Shown here one piece after another: positions 9,753 to 20,267 of a stretch of DNA of 64,000 nucleotides. Below the pieces are notes generated by a model that saw nothing but the letters and a program-made list of their open reading frames with translations, did not search any database and was not told where the DNA came from. The stretch is from an uncultured Christensenellaceae bacterium (GTDB lineage Bacteria > Bacillota > Clostridia > Christensenellales > UBA3700). The translations under genes and the position numbers were made by a program. The stretch is taken from the NCBI GenBank assembly GCA_944376205.1, contig CALWBV010000002.1:172242-236241 (forward strand). Reading direction: 5' to 3'. The number at the start of each line of letters is the position of its first letter. The first letter of the stretch is position 1.

Positions 9753-9880
9753 AATCGGACGTAAACATAAAATATAGACATAATAAACTGATTAGCAATC
9801 ATTATATCGACTGTCACTATATTGATTTTATACAACAAATATTAATTCGATATATAAAATTGAATAAATTGAAAAACTGT

Positions 9881-9924
9881 AAAATAAGACGCAATTTGAG
9901 TATAAGTCAATTGCGTCTTATTTT
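9881..9924. terminator. Bidirectional terminator after the folate operon
   Basis: A 16-bp perfect stem starting AAAATAAGACG with a 12-nt loop (9897-9908). Both ends carry A/T tracts, so it can stop transcription from either side. Confidence 0.85.
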
Positions 9925-9976
9925 GTTTGTGTTGAGTAAGCATTGTATTACATCCGTTTAATTAATTATACATAAT

Positions 9977-9991
9977 TTGAACATTGTTCAA
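9977..9991. promoter_or_regulatory. Palindromic operator-like site, copy 1
   Basis: TTGAACATTGTTCAA, a 15-bp palindrome. Identical or strand-reversed copies lie at 10599-10613, 10789-10803 and at the tetR promoter (48142-48156). This copy is in the 368-bp gap between folBK and the DUF4363 gene; apart from it and the terminator I see nothing else in that gap. Confidence 0.65.
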
Positions 9992-10120
9992 TCAATACTT
10001 GATTGATACATAAATCACTTATTATTAGCTAAAATATCATACAAATAGGCACATATCAAGAGAAAATGGAAATTATATTATGCTCACTTTTGTATTATAT
10101 TGCAGCTAATGCAGAGTTCA

Positions 10121-10501
10121 TCAGAGTATATTTTTAATTCGGTATATCAAAAGGTTTTTCGAATTTTGAGCCATACTCTTAATTACGTTGGTACGAGTCA
10201 AAGAGTCGTCATACATCTGCGAATAAATGGTCCCTTCCAATTCTCCGATCTCTTTATATATATCTTTGATATCGTTGTTGGGGCAAGTGAATTCAAGTAT
10301 ATCCCTTCGTTTTCCCCACCATTCTTTTAGAAGCGTAACTGCTTTCCCCGCCTCTTGATAACGTTTTTGAATCAGCAAATATTGCACTTCATCGCATTTA
10401 TCAGACAGCTCGTCAAAGCTCGTAGCCATAAATACCTGCTCACCTATGCCCAACGCCAATATTATTGCCAGAAGTATTACCGTCAAGACTATTTTTGCCA
10501 T
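10121..10501 (-). CDS. DUF4363-family small membrane-anchored protein
   Basis: This 126-residue protein has one N-terminal hydrophobic helix (about 3-20) followed by a soluble helical domain with the '-W-W-x-x-R-R-' turn near the middle. The layout fits the DUF4363 family, which in Clostridia usually sits beside a DUF421 (YetF-like) gene, as here. Its biochemical role is unknown. GGGTGA precedes the ATG. Its gene is flanked on both sides by the TTGAACA palindrome, which suggests control by the TetR protein encoded at 47.3 kb. Confidence 0.75.
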   Translation of the reverse strand: MAKIVLTVILLAIILALGIGEQVFMATSFDELSDKCDEVQYLLIQKRYQEAGKAVTLLKEWWGKRRDILEFTCPNNDIKDIYKEIGELEGTIYSQMYDDSLTRTNVIKSMAQNSKNLLIYRIKNIL

Positions 10502-10598
10502 ATATCACCCTATGATTATCAATTTATTGCCACTTAAATTAATAACATTGCAAGATTTTTATGTAAAATAAGTCGGTTATTTGCAATTTACGTTTATT

Positions 10599-10613
10599 TT
10601 GAACAATGTTCAA
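10599..10613. promoter_or_regulatory. Palindromic operator-like site, copy 2
   Basis: TTGAACAATGTTCAA, about 100 bases upstream of the DUF4363 start. It is the same sequence as at the tetR promoter. Confidence 0.65.
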
Positions 10614-10788
10614 ATTAATATTATCAGATTGTAGATTAGCTATATATCTTTTCTTTAATGTTGATTACCATTTTCTTTACAATGACGGCATAGGAATATA
10701 GACACTAAATATTATAAAAGCAAATCAGCAACACTAATATTCCACGCATATAACGCAACTTTGCCTATATCAATATATATATTATATA

Positions 10789-10803
10789 TTGAACATTGTT
10801 CAA
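10789..10803. promoter_or_regulatory. Palindromic operator-like site, copy 3
   Basis: TTGAACATTGTTCAA. On the minus strand a TATAAT hexamer precedes it by five bases, close to the three-base spacing seen at the tetR promoter. Confidence 0.65.
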
Positions 10804-10970
10804 TTTATATTATAATATCTAAACAAACCACATTTATCTTAATAACTCATGCATTTGATACGTTTTGATAACAATACACAGTATTTTATTGTATTATCTC
10901 GTTTTGCTCGCCGTATGTGAATAACCTTTACTTTATTGCGTATATTTTGCAATATTAAAAGTATCATTCA

Positions 10971-11708
10971 TTATTTATCATTCTTATTCTGATTATTTTT
11001 ATTATCGTCAAGATCGTCTACATTTCCCGAAATATATTTGCCATGCTTGGGCTGAAGATAAAAGTCACCGTCTATTTTGACAAGCAACAAAAGGATATCT
11101 CTTATACCATAGTCGTATTTCTTGAGCAGTTTTTCAAGTTTATCTACATCAAAGCCGCTTCGCTCGATATTATGTTCCATAAGCTTTCCTTCGCAAATAA
11201 CAGAATACGGCAATACGGCAGGTTGAGACTGAAGATTAAGATCGGCAATTGTAACGCCTCTGTTTGCCGCTTTAGGCACAACAGACATATCTCCGTTTGT
11301 TTCTACGATTGCCCATTCAAGTTCGGCAGGAGACGAATAGTTTTTTGATCTTATAGCCTCCATAATGTCGTGAATAGTCATATCGAGTTTGTTTATTGCA
11401 GCATAATCTATGCCGTCGGGAGTAATTACTATCACAGGCTTTCCGTTGATTAATTTTCGCATACGTATAGAATGTTTTACTATCTTCGTAAGCGTGAATT
11501 CTACTACAAACAACGTAAAAATCGGCACAAGCCCGTATAATACAGGTACCTGCGTGTCCGACATGGGAATACAAGCAAGTTCTGCGGCAATAAGCGTAAC
11601 CGCAAATTCAAAAGGTTGTAATTCGCCTAATTGCTTTTTACCCATCAACCTCATTGCTATAAGCAAAAAGAAATATATTATAATCGATCTTGTAAATACT
11701 ATCAGCAT
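10971..11708 (-). CDS. DUF421 (YetF-like) membrane protein
   Basis: This 245-residue protein has three N-terminal transmembrane helices (residues about 5-80), beginning with R-S-I-I-I-Y-F and the conserved '-MRLMGKKQLGELQPFEF-' segment. Two cytosolic YetF-type alpha/beta repeats follow, and an Asn/Asp/Lys-rich tail ends the chain. The family is widespread in spore formers and its function is poorly defined. There is no ribosome binding site; a CATAAT hexamer ends six bases before the ATG, so the message may be leaderless. It pairs with the DUF4363 gene downstream. Confidence 0.85.
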   Translation of the reverse strand: MLIVFTRSIIIYFFLLIAMRLMGKKQLGELQPFEFAVTLIAAELACIPMSDTQVPVLYGLVPIFTLFVVEFTLTKIVKHSIRMRKLINGKPVIVITPDGIDYAAINKLDMTIHDIMEAIRSKNYSSPAELEWAIVETNGDMSVVPKAANRGVTIADLNLQSQPAVLPYSVICEGKLMEHNIERSGFDVDKLEKLLKKYDYGIRDILLLLVKIDGDFYLQPKHGKYISGNVDDLDDNKNNQNKNDK

Positions 11709-11770
11709 AATAAAATTATGTGAAAATACTGTTTTATTATGTATAAACTCTTTTTAATCTTACCACAAAA

Positions 11771-11797
11771 GAAAAACGCACCATAAAAGATGCGTTT
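11771..11797 (-). terminator. Terminator downstream of uvrA
   Basis: Stem AAACGCA (11774-11780) with TGCGTTT (11791-11797) and a 10-nt loop. Read leftward it ends in a T-tract. It lies about 170 bases past the uvrA stop. Confidence 0.6.
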
Positions 11798-11965
11798 CAA
11801 TTCAGTTATTTTTTCTCGAATATTTGATGATTTAGTTTTTATTTATTCACTTCGTCTTTTATAAGCTCATTTTTAATTTAATGCAAATATAATCTACATA
11901 CATATTGTAAAATGCGGCTTTGTAATATATCGAATAAATTGCAATAAATCAAAACCATTATAGCT

Positions 11966-14782
11966 TTATTCGTTAAGCTTTTGTTTAAGATAGCGCCCCG
12001 TATAACTTTGTTTGCATTCCGCTATTTCTTCTGGAGTGCCTTTTGCGACTATAGTTCCTCCGTTTTCACCGCCTTCGGGTCCGAGATCGATTATATAGTC
12101 GGCAACTTTGATAACATCGAGATTATGTTCTATTACAACGACGCTGTTACCTTTTGCGACGAGTCTTTGAAGTATCGAGATGAGTTTTTTCACATCGGCA
12201 CTATGCAATCCCGTAGTGGGTTCGTCGAGAATATATACCGTTTTGCCGGTAGATCTCTTTGAAAGTTCGGTCGCAAGCTTTACTCTTTGAGCTTCGCCGC
12301 CCGATAAAGTAGTCGAGGACTGACCGAGTTTTACGTACGACAGACCCACGTCGTTCAATGTGACGATTTTATTGTAGATTTGCGGTATGTTTCTGAAAAA
12401 CTCGCACGCTTCCGCAACCGTCATATCCAAAACGTCATAAATGCTCTTGCCCTTATATTTTACCTGCAAAGTTTCTCTGTTATAACGTTTTCCTCCGCAG
12501 ACTTCGCAAGGAACATACACATCTGACAAAAAGTGCATTTCTATCTTTTTGATGCCGTCGCCCGAACAGTTTTCGCATCTACCGCCTGAAATATTGAATG
12601 AGAATCTACCGCTCTTATAGCCCCTGGATTTTGCCTCAGGCGTCTTTGCATAAAGATCTCTGATTGCCGTAAACACGTTGGTGTATGTCGCAGGATTTGA
12701 ACGAGGAGTGCGACCGATAGGACTTTGATCGATACAAATAACCTTATCGAGTTCTTCTACACCCAAAATCTCCTTGCAATTATTTTCACCGCTGCGTGCA
12801 CCGTTCAACTTATTGGCAAGCACGGGATAAAGCACTTCGTTTATAAGACTGCTTTTTCCGCTTCCGCTTACACCGGTAATCACGGTAAACGTACCCAGCG
12901 GAATATCGACGTCTATATCTTTGAGATTATTCTTATGAGCGCCTTTTATACTCAAAAACTTACCGTTTCCGGAGCGTCTTTGAGAGGGAACGTCTATTTT
13001 TTCTCTACCTGCCATATATGCGCCCGTAATCGAATCGGGGCAATCCATAACTTCCTGCGGCGTACCTGCAATTACCACTTCGCCGCCTTCGACTCCCGCC
13101 TTTGGACCTATATCGACGATATAATCAGCCCTTCTCATAGTATCTTCGTCGTGTTCGACTACAATAAGCGTATTGCCCATATCTCTCAACTTTTCAAGCG
13201 TCGCCAAGAGCTTGTCATTGTCTCTCTGATGAAGTCCTATACTTGGCTCGTCAAGAATATAAAGCACTCCCACGAGACCGCTGCCTATCTGCGTGGCAAG
13301 TCTTATACGCTGTGCCTCGCCGCCGGAAAGCGTTGCCGCTGTACGGTTTAATTGCAAATAACTGAGTCCCACGTTCACCAAAAATCCCAGTCTCGCCGTA
13401 ATCTCCTTGATAATCTGTTTAGCAATTACCTGTTGAGTTTCGGTAAGCTGAAGATTTTCAAAGAACTTCAACGTCGCATCTATCGGCATATCGCATACTT
13501 CATAGATATTCTTTCCGCCTACGGTTACGCCAAGCACTTCTTTCTTAAGTCTCTTTCCCTTACAAACTTCGCAAGGTACTTCAGTCATATATTTTTCAAG
13601 TTCTTGTTTGACGTATTCTGACGAAGTTTCTTTATATCTTCTTTCGATATTGTTGGCAACACCCTCAAAACGCCTGTTGAATACGCCCGTGCCGTATTGA
13701 GAGTTGTAATTTATCTGCAATCTTTCCTCGTCTCCGTAAAGCAATATATCGATAATGTTTTTAGGCAAATCTTTAAGCGGCGTCTGAAGCGAGAATTTGT
13801 GTTTTTTTGCAAGGGCGATGTATATGGTCGAACTGTAATTCTGCATATCCATATTCCAGCCGCTTACATCCAAAGCGCCTTCCGCAACGGATTTATCCCA
13901 TTTTACGAGTTTATTTATATCGAGTGCGCTTTTATATCCCAACCCCAGACATTCGGGGCATGCGCCGAATGGCGAGTTGAATGAAAACATTCTCGGCTGA
14001 AGTTCTTCTATACTGATATCGCAATCGGGACAAGCGTACTTTGTGGAATAAAGAGTAAGCACACCGTCAACTTCGACTTCCACAAGTCCTTCTGCAAGTT
14101 TAAGCGCAGTTTCAAGGCTGTCTGTAAGTCTTCTTGTAATATCCTCTTTAAGTATGATTCTGTCAACGACGATTTTAATATTATGCTTTAAGTTTTTATC
14201 GAGATTGACGTCTTCGTCGAGTATATTATATTCGCTGTCGTCTATAATGAGCCTGCTGTATCCGCTTTTTTTGTAGCCTTCGATTTGTTTTTGATATTCG
14301 CCTTTTCTGCCTCTGACTACCGGCGCAAGAACTCTGATTTTTGCACCGAGTTTGTTGGCAAGAACTTTATCGGCAATCTGATCTACCGACTGATGCACGA
14401 TTTCCTTGCCGCACACGGGGCAATGAGGCACGCCTATTCTTGCGTATAAAAGTCGCAGATAATCGTATATCTCCGTTACGGTACCGACAGTCGAACGGGG
14501 GTTGTGCGACGTCGTCTTCTGGTCGATAGATATAGCCGGAGACAAACCTTCGATATAATCGACATCAGGCTTGTCCATCTGTCCCAAAAACTGTCTTGCA
14601 TACGACGAAAGACTTTCCATATAACGTCTTTGTCCTTCCGCAAAAATAGTATCGAAAGCAAGCGACGACTTACCCGAACCGCTCAAGCCCGTAAATACCA
14701 CGAGTTTGTCTCTGGGAATTTTGACGTCGATATTTTTGAGATTGTGAACTCTTGCTCCTTTAACGTATATATAATCCTGCAT
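11966..14782 (-). CDS. uvrA: Excinuclease ABC subunit A
   Basis: This 938-residue DNA-damage sensor of nucleotide excision repair has two ABC ATPase modules. The first carries Walker [15 protein letters not shown] near residue 32, the second [10 protein letters not shown] in the C-terminal half. The ABC signatures (L-S-G-G-E-A-Q-R) and the zinc-finger Cys pairs C-P-x-C and C-x-x-C-x(n)-C-x-x-C are also present. Length is normal. It starts seven bases after uvrB with an AGGTG ribosome binding site, so the two form one operon. Confidence 0.97.
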   Translation of the reverse strand: MQDYIYVKGARVHNLKNIDVKIPRDKLVVFTGLSGSGKSSLAFDTIFAEGQRRYMESLSSYARQFLGQMDKPDVDYIEGLSPAISIDQKTTSHNPRSTVGTVTEIYDYLRLLYARIGVPHCPVCGKEIVHQSVDQIADKVLANKLGAKIRVLAPVVRGRKGEYQKQIEGYKKSGYSRLIIDDSEYNILDEDVNLDKNLKHNIKIVVDRIILKEDITRRLTDSLETALKLAEGLVEVEVDGVLTLYSTKYACPDCDISIEELQPRMFSFNSPFGACPECLGLGYKSALDINKLVKWDKSVAEGALDVSGWNMDMQNYSSTIYIALAKKHKFSLQTPLKDLPKNIIDILLYGDEERLQINYNSQYGTGVFNRRFEGVANNIERRYKETSSEYVKQELEKYMTEVPCEVCKGKRLKKEVLGVTVGGKNIYEVCDMPIDATLKFFENLQLTETQQVIAKQIIKEITARLGFLVNVGLSYLQLNRTAATLSGGEAQRIRLATQIGSGLVGVLYILDEPSIGLHQRDNDKLLATLEKLRDMGNTLIVVEHDEDTMRRADYIVDIGPKAGVEGGEVVIAGTPQEVMDCPDSITGAYMAGREKIDVPSQRRSGNGKFLSIKGAHKNNLKDIDVDIPLGTFTVITGVSGSGKSSLINEVLYPVLANKLNGARSGENNCKEILGVEELDKVICIDQSPIGRTPRSNPATYTNVFTAIRDLYAKTPEAKSRGYKSGRFSFNISGGRCENCSGDGIKKIEMHFLSDVYVPCEVCGGKRYNRETLQVKYKGKSIYDVLDMTVAEACEFFRNIPQIYNKIVTLNDVGLSYVKLGQSSTTLSGGEAQRVKLATELSKRSTGKTVYILDEPTTGLHSADVKKLISILQRLVAKGNSVVVIEHNLDVIKVADYIIDLGPEGGENGGTIVAKGTPEEIAECKQSYTGRYLKQKLNE

Positions 14783-14789
14783 ATTACAC

Positions 14790-16745
14790 CTATTTTGACT
14801 TCTTGAGACTTTCTTTGAGTTTTGCTATCTGTTCTCTGTACTTGATTGCAAGCTCGAAGTCGAGGTTTGACGACGCAACTTTCATTGCCGTAGCAAGTCT
14901 AGAAAGTTCTCTGTTGATATCTTTGACGGAAGTCTTTGTATCGTCTTCGATTTTCTTGGATATTTCGAGAGAATTGTTGATATCTTTTATAATTGTCTTG
15001 GGAACGATATTGTGTTCTTTATTATAAGCCGTCTGAATTTCTCTTCTTCGGTTGGTTTCGTCGATAGCTCTCTGCATGCTGTCGGTAATTCTGTCCGCAT
15101 ACATAATAACCTTTGCTTCGCTGTTACGCGCAGCACGACCAATCGTCTGCACAAGCGCTGTTTCGCTTCGCAAAAAGCCTTCCTTGTCGGCGTCGAGAAT
15201 AGCGACAAGCTGCACTTCGGGTATGTCGAGTCCCTCACGCAAAAGGTTGATTCCCACAAGCACGTCGAAATCACCGCGCCTCAATCCTGCTATGATTTCT
15301 ATTCTTTCGAGAGTGTCTATATCCGAATGCATATATTTGACTCTCAAGTGCTGTTCTGTAAGATATGCCGTCAGACTTTCTGCCATTTTCTTTGTAAGCG
15401 TCGTAACGAGTACCCTCGCTTTTTTTGCTACGACTTTGTTTATTTCGGAGATAAGATCGTCAATTTGTCCGTCGATTTTGTGTATCTCCACGACAGGGTC
15501 CACGAGTCCGGTAGGACGAATAAGCTGTTCGACGACTTGTCCTGCCTGCTCGAGTTCGTAATTGGCGGGAGTAGCCGAAACGCAAATCACCTGCGATATC
15601 TTTTCGTCAAACTCACTGAATCTCAAAGGTCTGTTGTCATAAGCCGACGGAAGTCTGAAACCGTAATCCACGAGATTTGTCTTGCGTGCAAGGTCGCCGT
15701 TATACATAGCTCTCAATTGCGGCAACGTCATGTGACTCTCGTCGATAAACATTATATAGTCCTTGGGGAAAAAGTCCAACAGCGTATAAGGAGGTTGTCC
15801 CGGCTGTCGTCCGTCAAAGTATCTAGAATAGTTTTCTATACCCGAACAATACCCCATTTCTTTTATCATTTCGAGATCGTAGCTTACCCTCTCCTGAAGT
15901 CTTTGAGCTTCGAGAAGTTTTCCTTGCTGCTTGAATAGCGCAACTTGCTCAACCATGTCTTCTCGTATCTGTTTGAGCGAATCGTCCATTTTATCCCTTG
16001 CCACTACATAGTGACTTGCAGGGAAAATGTTGACGTGCTTAAGTGCACATATAGGCTTGGAAGTTACGGGATCGAATTGAACTATTCTCTCTATATCGTC
16101 TCCCCAAAACTCCACTCGTATTGCCGTATTATCGCTGTCCACAGGAAATATCTCGACAATATCGCCTCTCACTCTGAAAGTGGCTCTTACAAATTCTATA
16201 TCGCTGCGCTTGTATTGTATTTCGACAAGCCTGTCAAGCAAAGCGTCTCTGTCTACGCTCATGCCCTCTCTCAAAGATACCGCCATTGAATAATACTCGA
16301 TAGGCGCTCCCAAACCGTATATACAAGATACCGACGCCACAACTATAACATTTCGGCTTTCGCACAGCGCACTGGTAGCCGAGTGGCGCAATTTGTCTAT
16401 CTCGTCGTTTATAGACAGATCCTTTTCGATATAAGTATCTGTCCTCGGTATATAAGCTTCAGGCTGATAATAATCGTAATACGATACAAAGTATTCGACT
16501 TTGTTGTTGGGGAAAAATTCTCTGAACTCGTTGCAAAGCTGTGCGGCAAGCGTCTTATTGTGCGCTATGACGAGTGCGGGACGGTCAAGCTCTTTGATGA
16601 CGTTTGCCATGGTAAAAGTCTTACCGCTGCCCGTAACGCCGAGCAATACTTGTGTACGGAGTCCGTCACGGACACCTTCGACGAGTTTTTCTATAGCTTG
16701 CGGCTGGTCTCCGCAAGGTGAAAATTTACTTTTAAGTTCGTACAT
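14790..16745 (-). CDS. uvrB: Excinuclease ABC subunit B
   Basis: This 651-residue helicase-like subunit verifies damage with UvrA and recruits UvrC. It shows the Walker A motif GVTGSGKT, the beta-hairpin [20 protein letters not shown], the helicase motif DESH, the motif VI block QTIGRAARN and a C-terminal UVR domain. The ATG at 16745 is chosen because homology begins there. A TTG at 16784 would add 13 unrelated residues and overlaps the -35 box. No ribosome binding site is present, and the predicted transcript starts about four bases before the ATG, so it is almost leaderless. Confidence 0.96.
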   Translation of the reverse strand: MYELKSKFSPCGDQPQAIEKLVEGVRDGLRTQVLLGVTGSGKTFTMANVIKELDRPALVIAHNKTLAAQLCNEFREFFPNNKVEYFVSYYDYYQPEAYIPRTDTYIEKDLSINDEIDKLRHSATSALCESRNVIVVASVSCIYGLGAPIEYYSMAVSLREGMSVDRDALLDRLVEIQYKRSDIEFVRATFRVRGDIVEIFPVDSDNTAIRVEFWGDDIERIVQFDPVTSKPICALKHVNIFPASHYVVARDKMDDSLKQIREDMVEQVALFKQQGKLLEAQRLQERVSYDLEMIKEMGYCSGIENYSRYFDGRQPGQPPYTLLDFFPKDYIMFIDESHMTLPQLRAMYNGDLARKTNLVDYGFRLPSAYDNRPLRFSEFDEKISQVICVSATPANYELEQAGQVVEQLIRPTGLVDPVVEIHKIDGQIDDLISEINKVVAKKARVLVTTLTKKMAESLTAYLTEQHLRVKYMHSDIDTLERIEIIAGLRRGDFDVLVGINLLREGLDIPEVQLVAILDADKEGFLRSETALVQTIGRAARNSEAKVIMYADRITDSMQRAIDETNRRREIQTAYNKEHNIVPKTIIKDINNSLEISKKIEDDTKTSVKDINRELSRLATAMKVASSNLDFELAIKYREQIAKLKESLKKSK

Positions 16746-16755
16746 ATTCAATGGT

Positions 16756-16784
16756 AGTTTAGCACAAATGTTCGTATTTTGCAA
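16756..16784 (-). promoter_or_regulatory. uvrB promoter with LexA/DinR-like box in the spacer
   Basis: On the minus strand: TTGCAA (16784-16779), a 17-nt spacer and TAAACT (16761-16756). The spacer holds CGAACATTTGTGCT (16774-16761). This matches the Bacillus SOS box CGAACATATGTTCG at 11 of 14 positions, including the whole left half. Confidence 0.65.
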
Positions 16785-16980
16785 GCATTTGCGTCGGTAT
16801 ATGTTTACAACATATCAACCTTATATTTTACATATCATACTAATAAATATTAGGCAAAATACCGTCGATTATTCAATTTGATTGTTTAGATTTAGAATGA
16901 ACAGTGAATAACAAATTTACCGATGTCACCGTTATCGACAATTATAAATGATTTGATTGCGATAAAACCTCTGAAGAAAT

Positions 16981-17010
16981 AAAAACGTCCGCAAAAAAAC
17001 TTTGCGGACG
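16981..17010 (-). terminator. Terminator of the two-gene unit at 17.0-18.0 kb
   Basis: 10-bp stem CGTCCGCAAA/TTTGCGGACG; read leftward it runs into a T-tract. The rest of the 16785-17046 gap shows no gene. Confidence 0.85.
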
Positions 17011-17046
17011 AAATAACAATTCAAAAACTTAACAAATAAATTATTA

Positions 17047-17412
17047 TCACTTCGTAACAAGATGATAAAGAATTCTACCTATAATAAATGAGCCTATAGC
17101 ACCGCATACGGTAAGCGCAATTTTTAATTTTATCTGCCTTTTTTCCTTTGCCATTTGATAAGCAAAATCATATCCGAGTTTTTGCAAAGTGATGCAATAA
17201 TAATCTTCACCCTTCTTTTCAGTGGTGATAAGCTCGACATAACCTTCGCTCACAAGCGCTTTAAGACAAATACCGAGATCGCTCTTTTTGAATTGCATGG
17301 TATAAGGAAGCGTACCCAGCAAATCATTTTGACTTATGAGGCACGTACCGTCTTTTTCCACTGCCTTTTGATAGACAGACTTCATTAGCGCTTTTGACTT
17401 TTTGTTAAGCAT
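17047..17412 (-). CDS. Small tail-anchored protein with a winged-helix-like domain
   Basis: No family recognised. 121 residues. The first ~85 look like a winged helix: helices followed by the wing-type segment 'GYVEL-x-T-T-E-K-K-G-E-D-Y-Y-C-I-T-L'. A single C-terminal membrane helix follows (about 98-115). The start is the ATG at 17412 with GAGGAG five bases upstream; an in-frame codon 30 bases further out lacks support. It follows the 17423-17980 gene by ten bases, and that gene has the same architecture. DNA binding is an inference only. Confidence 0.7.
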   Translation of the reverse strand: MLNKKSKALMKSVYQKAVEKDGTCLISQNDLLGTLPYTMQFKKSDLGICLKALVSEGYVELITTEKKGEDYYCITLQKLGYDFAYQMAKEKRQIKLKIALTVCGAIGSFIIGRILYHLVTK

Positions 17413-17422
17413 ATTTTTCTCC

Positions 17423-17980
17423 TCAACCGATTGCTGCGGCAATCAATCCGCCTATTATTCCGAATATCAAGCCAAACACAATACCCGAAACAAGACCTCC
17501 GACAAATCCGCCGACAAAAGCATTTTGTTTGAGCGACTTCAGCTCGAATTTCTTTTTCTTTTCGACTGCCGTCTGCGGCATTATGACAACGGTTCTGCCG
17601 TCATCTCCAGTCTGCACATAGGTATCTTTTAGTATTTCAGCCTGTTGGTCGGCGATTTCTTGTTCGTCGTCATGCTTTTTCGACGAAGCCTTTATTGCAG
17701 CCTGTTGAGCCGCAATAGCCTGTTCGACAAGAACTTTGTATTCCTGCACGATAACTCTCGCCTTATCGGTAAGCGTAAAACAAACCTCTTCTTCGTCCTT
17801 GTATTTATAGACGATACAGCTGTTCATTTTGAGTTCGTTCCAACTCTCGTCGAAAACAAAATCTTCAGGCGCATTTTGCCAAAGTCCTTTGAGTTCCGAC
17901 CACTCGGCTACAACGTATTTGTTCTCGGGATACTTGTCGCACAGTTCGGCAAGATATCTCGTCGACGTATTGGATAACAT
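17423..17980 (-). CDS. Protein with winged-helix-like N-terminus and Gly-rich C-terminal membrane segment
   Basis: No family recognised. 185 residues. Residues 1-80 end in a wing-like 'V-C-F-T-L-T-D-K-A-R-x-x-V-Q-E-Y' stretch, as in PadR/MarR-type folds. A charged helical linker (about 80-150) leads to a Gly/Ile-rich hydrophobic C-terminus (about 153-185) with GxxxG-like spacing, probably one or two membrane helices. AAGGAG precedes the ATG. It is the first gene of a two-gene unit with the shorter protein downstream; both would face the cytosol from a C-terminal anchor. Confidence 0.7.
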   Translation of the reverse strand: MLSNTSTRYLAELCDKYPENKYVVAEWSELKGLWQNAPEDFVFDESWNELKMNSCIVYKYKDEEEVCFTLTDKARVIVQEYKVLVEQAIAAQQAAIKASSKKHDDEQEIADQQAEILKDTYVQTGDDGRTVVIMPQTAVEKKKKFELKSLKQNAFVGGFVGGLVSGIVFGLIFGIIGGLIAAAIG

Positions 17981-18053
17981 ACGGCAATCTCCTTATTGAA
18001 ATATTGTGTGCCTTCGCTAACTTATATGTTTGTTATAAGTTTTCAAAAAAATA

Positions 18054-19325
18054 TTATTTTTCTACTCTTATCACGTTTTCTACGCTCAAAACATTGGGCA
18101 AACTCTTGATCTCTTCAATAGCCTGCTTCATAGCTTTTTCGGTAGTCTTGTGCGTAATAAAGATTACAGGAATAACTTCCTTGCTTTCGTCCTGACGCAT
18201 TTGCGATATGGAAACTTTGTATTTTTTGAATACGGAAGCTATGTCTGCGATAACGCCGCTTACGTCTCTCGCATTCAGTCTCAAATAATAATCGCTCTCG
18301 AAATCGCTTACGATCTGATCCTGCGTCATTACATTGAACATTTCGGGATATCTTGCATGTTCAACCTGTCTTGCACAGAATACGATATCGCTGACGATAG
18401 CGCTTCCCGTAGGCAATGCGCCGGCACCCTGTCCGTAAAGCATGATGTCGCCTACTGCGTCACCTACAACGAATACTGCGTTGAACGCACCGTTTACGTT
18501 GGCAAGAGGATGATTCTTGGGAAGGAATACAGGATGAACTCTCGCTTCGATTTTATCTCCTCTCTGCTTTGCGATAGCAAGCAACTTGATAACAAATCCC
18601 ATCTCTTTTGCGATTTTAATATCGACTGCCGTAATCTTCGTAATACCTTCTCTGTAAATGATATCTACAGGTACACGCTTATTGAAAGCAAGAGACGAAA
18701 GAATGCTCAATTTATAACTCGAATCGTAACCCTCTACGTCAGCAACGGGATTTGCTTCTGCATAACCCAAAGCCTGCGCATCTTTGAGAATGTCCTGATA
18801 ATCTGCACCTTCTTCGGTCATTCTGGTAAGAATATAGTTGGTCGTACCGTTGATGATTGCTTTAATTTCCTGAATACCGTTTGCCTGCATTGCCTGCGTC
18901 ATGGTACGGATAATAGGCATACCGCCGCCTGTAGTAGCTTCGTAATAAAGACCTGCACCCGTCTTTTGAGCAGCAGTTTCGAGATCGGGCCAGAATTTTG
19001 CAAACATTTCCTTGTTTGATGTAACAATACTCTTGCCTGATTCAAGCGCTTTTATGAGGAATGTTCTTGCAGGCTCGCTTCCGCCCATACATTCAACTAC
19101 GATATCAACATTGGGGTTGTCACAGATTTCGTCAATATCTTTTGCAAGTATGGACAAATCCAAACCGAGGTTTGTTACTCTCTCGGGAACTCTGTCCAAA
19201 GCCGCTGCGATATCGATATCGACACCGTATTCTTCGGCAATCTGTTTTTTACGTTCGAGCAATATTCTGCAAGTACCGCCGCCTACGACACCGAGTCCGA
19301 GTACGGCTACGCCAACTTTTTTCAT
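18054..19325 (-). CDS. hom: Homoserine dehydrogenase
   Basis: This 423-residue enzyme reduces aspartate semialdehyde to homoserine on the way to Thr and Met. The N-terminal Rossmann motif is GLGVVGGGT (about 10-18). The catalytic segment '-GTTNYILTRM-' and '-A-x-x-x-G-Y-A-E-A-N-P-x-x-D-V-E-G-Y-D-' follow. A C-terminal ACT domain (about 345-420) gives allosteric control, usually by threonine. AAGGAGAATTGT precedes the ATG. It stands alone; the upstream gap contains TTGGAC and TAGAAT hexamers 18 bases apart that could be its promoter. Confidence 0.95.
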   Translation of the reverse strand: MKKVGVAVLGLGVVGGGTCRILLERKKQIAEEYGVDIDIAAALDRVPERVTNLGLDLSILAKDIDEICDNPNVDIVVECMGGSEPARTFLIKALESGKSIVTSNKEMFAKFWPDLETAAQKTGAGLYYEATTGGGMPIIRTMTQAMQANGIQEIKAIINGTTNYILTRMTEEGADYQDILKDAQALGYAEANPVADVEGYDSSYKLSILSSLAFNKRVPVDIIYREGITKITAVDIKIAKEMGFVIKLLAIAKQRGDKIEARVHPVFLPKNHPLANVNGAFNAVFVVGDAVGDIMLYGQGAGALPTGSAIVSDIVFCARQVEHARYPEMFNVMTQDQIVSDFESDYYLRLNARDVSGVIADIASVFKKYKVSISQMRQDESKEVIPVIFITHKTTEKAMKQAIEEIKSLPNVLSVENVIRVEK

Positions 19326-19448
19326 ACAATTCTCCTTTGTCTTAACAATTAAAAACTTAAAAAGTTTCGTGTTTATAAAGTTATTCTATAATATTTTTTG
19401 CTACTTGTCCAATCAATACGGCTGTTTTTTGAAAATTTTATCTTCTAA

Positions 19449-20222
19449 TCAGCTATTCATATCGTAAATCAGCTTTAATCCCTTGAGCGTAAGAGACCTG
19501 TCTACGACATCGATAATTTTTTCGCTTTCAGCATTTATGACGATTTCGCTCAAGCCGCCGGTCGCTATAACCTTGATATCTTTGAATCCGCTTTCTTCCT
19601 TAAGTTTTTCGACGATATATTTTACGAGTCCCGTATAGCCGTAAACCATACCCGCCTGCAAAGACGTAACCGTGCTTTTAGCTATAATGCTGTCAGGCTT
19701 TACTATCTCTACCCTGGGAAGTTTTGCGGTATTGTTGACAAGACTTTCAAGTCCCGATATGATACCGGGCGCTATGCATCCTCCCAAAAACTCACCCTTT
19801 GCAGAAACGACATTGAATGTTGTCGCCGTGCCGAAATCCACGATTATGCAAGGTCCGCCGTAAAGCTTGTATGCGGCTACGCTGTTGACTATTCTGTCTG
19901 CGCCGACTTCCTGCGGATTGTTGTATTTGATGTTGAGTCCCGTTTTTATGCCGACTCCTACCATAATAGGTTTTTTGCCCAGATAATACTCGCAGGCATG
20001 CTCGATAGTATAATTGAGAGAAGGCTGAACAGATGACATGATTATGCCGTCGAATGCGTCAAGCGCTATATTTTTTGTGCTGAACAAATTGGCAAACATA
20101 ATTCCTATCTCGTCTGCCGTGCGCACGACTTTGACCGACATTCTCCATGATTGAATAAGGTCTCCCTCCTTGTACACGCCCAACTTGATATTGGTATTGC
20201 CTATATCTATTACCAGCAACAT
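19449..20222 (-). CDS. coaX: Type III pantothenate kinase
   Basis: This 257-residue enzyme phosphorylates pantothenate in the first step of coenzyme A synthesis. The signature DIGNTNIKLG is at residues 5-14. '-GADRIVN-' and the '-IVDFGTATTFN-' strand (catalytic Asp region) follow, then '-GGCIAPGI-'. It starts 45 bases after the ECF S-component gene, in one operon with it. Confidence 0.95.
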   Translation of the reverse strand: MLLVIDIGNTNIKLGVYKEGDLIQSWRMSVKVVRTADEIGIMFANLFSTKNIALDAFDGIIMSSVQPSLNYTIEHACEYYLGKKPIMVGVGIKTGLNIKYNNPQEVGADRIVNSVAAYKLYGGPCIIVDFGTATTFNVVSAKGEFLGGCIAPGIISGLESLVNNTAKLPRVEIVKPDSIIAKSTVTSLQAGMVYGYTGLVKYIVEKLKEESGFKDIKVIATGGLSEIVINAESEKIIDVVDRSLTLKGLKLIYDMNS

Positions 20223-20267
20223 ATTAACCTCCTTGCCCCTATTACGGGTACGGTTATAACCGTCATC

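Larger units (their letters stand above)
10502..10970. other. 469-bp AT-rich regulatory gap between DUF421 and DUF4363 genes
   Basis: No open frame with a ribosome binding site was found. The gap holds two copies of the TTGAACA palindrome, one of them beside a leftward TATAAT hexamer (10808-10813, minus strand). It reads as a promoter-operator region rather than as missed coding sequence. Confidence 0.5.
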
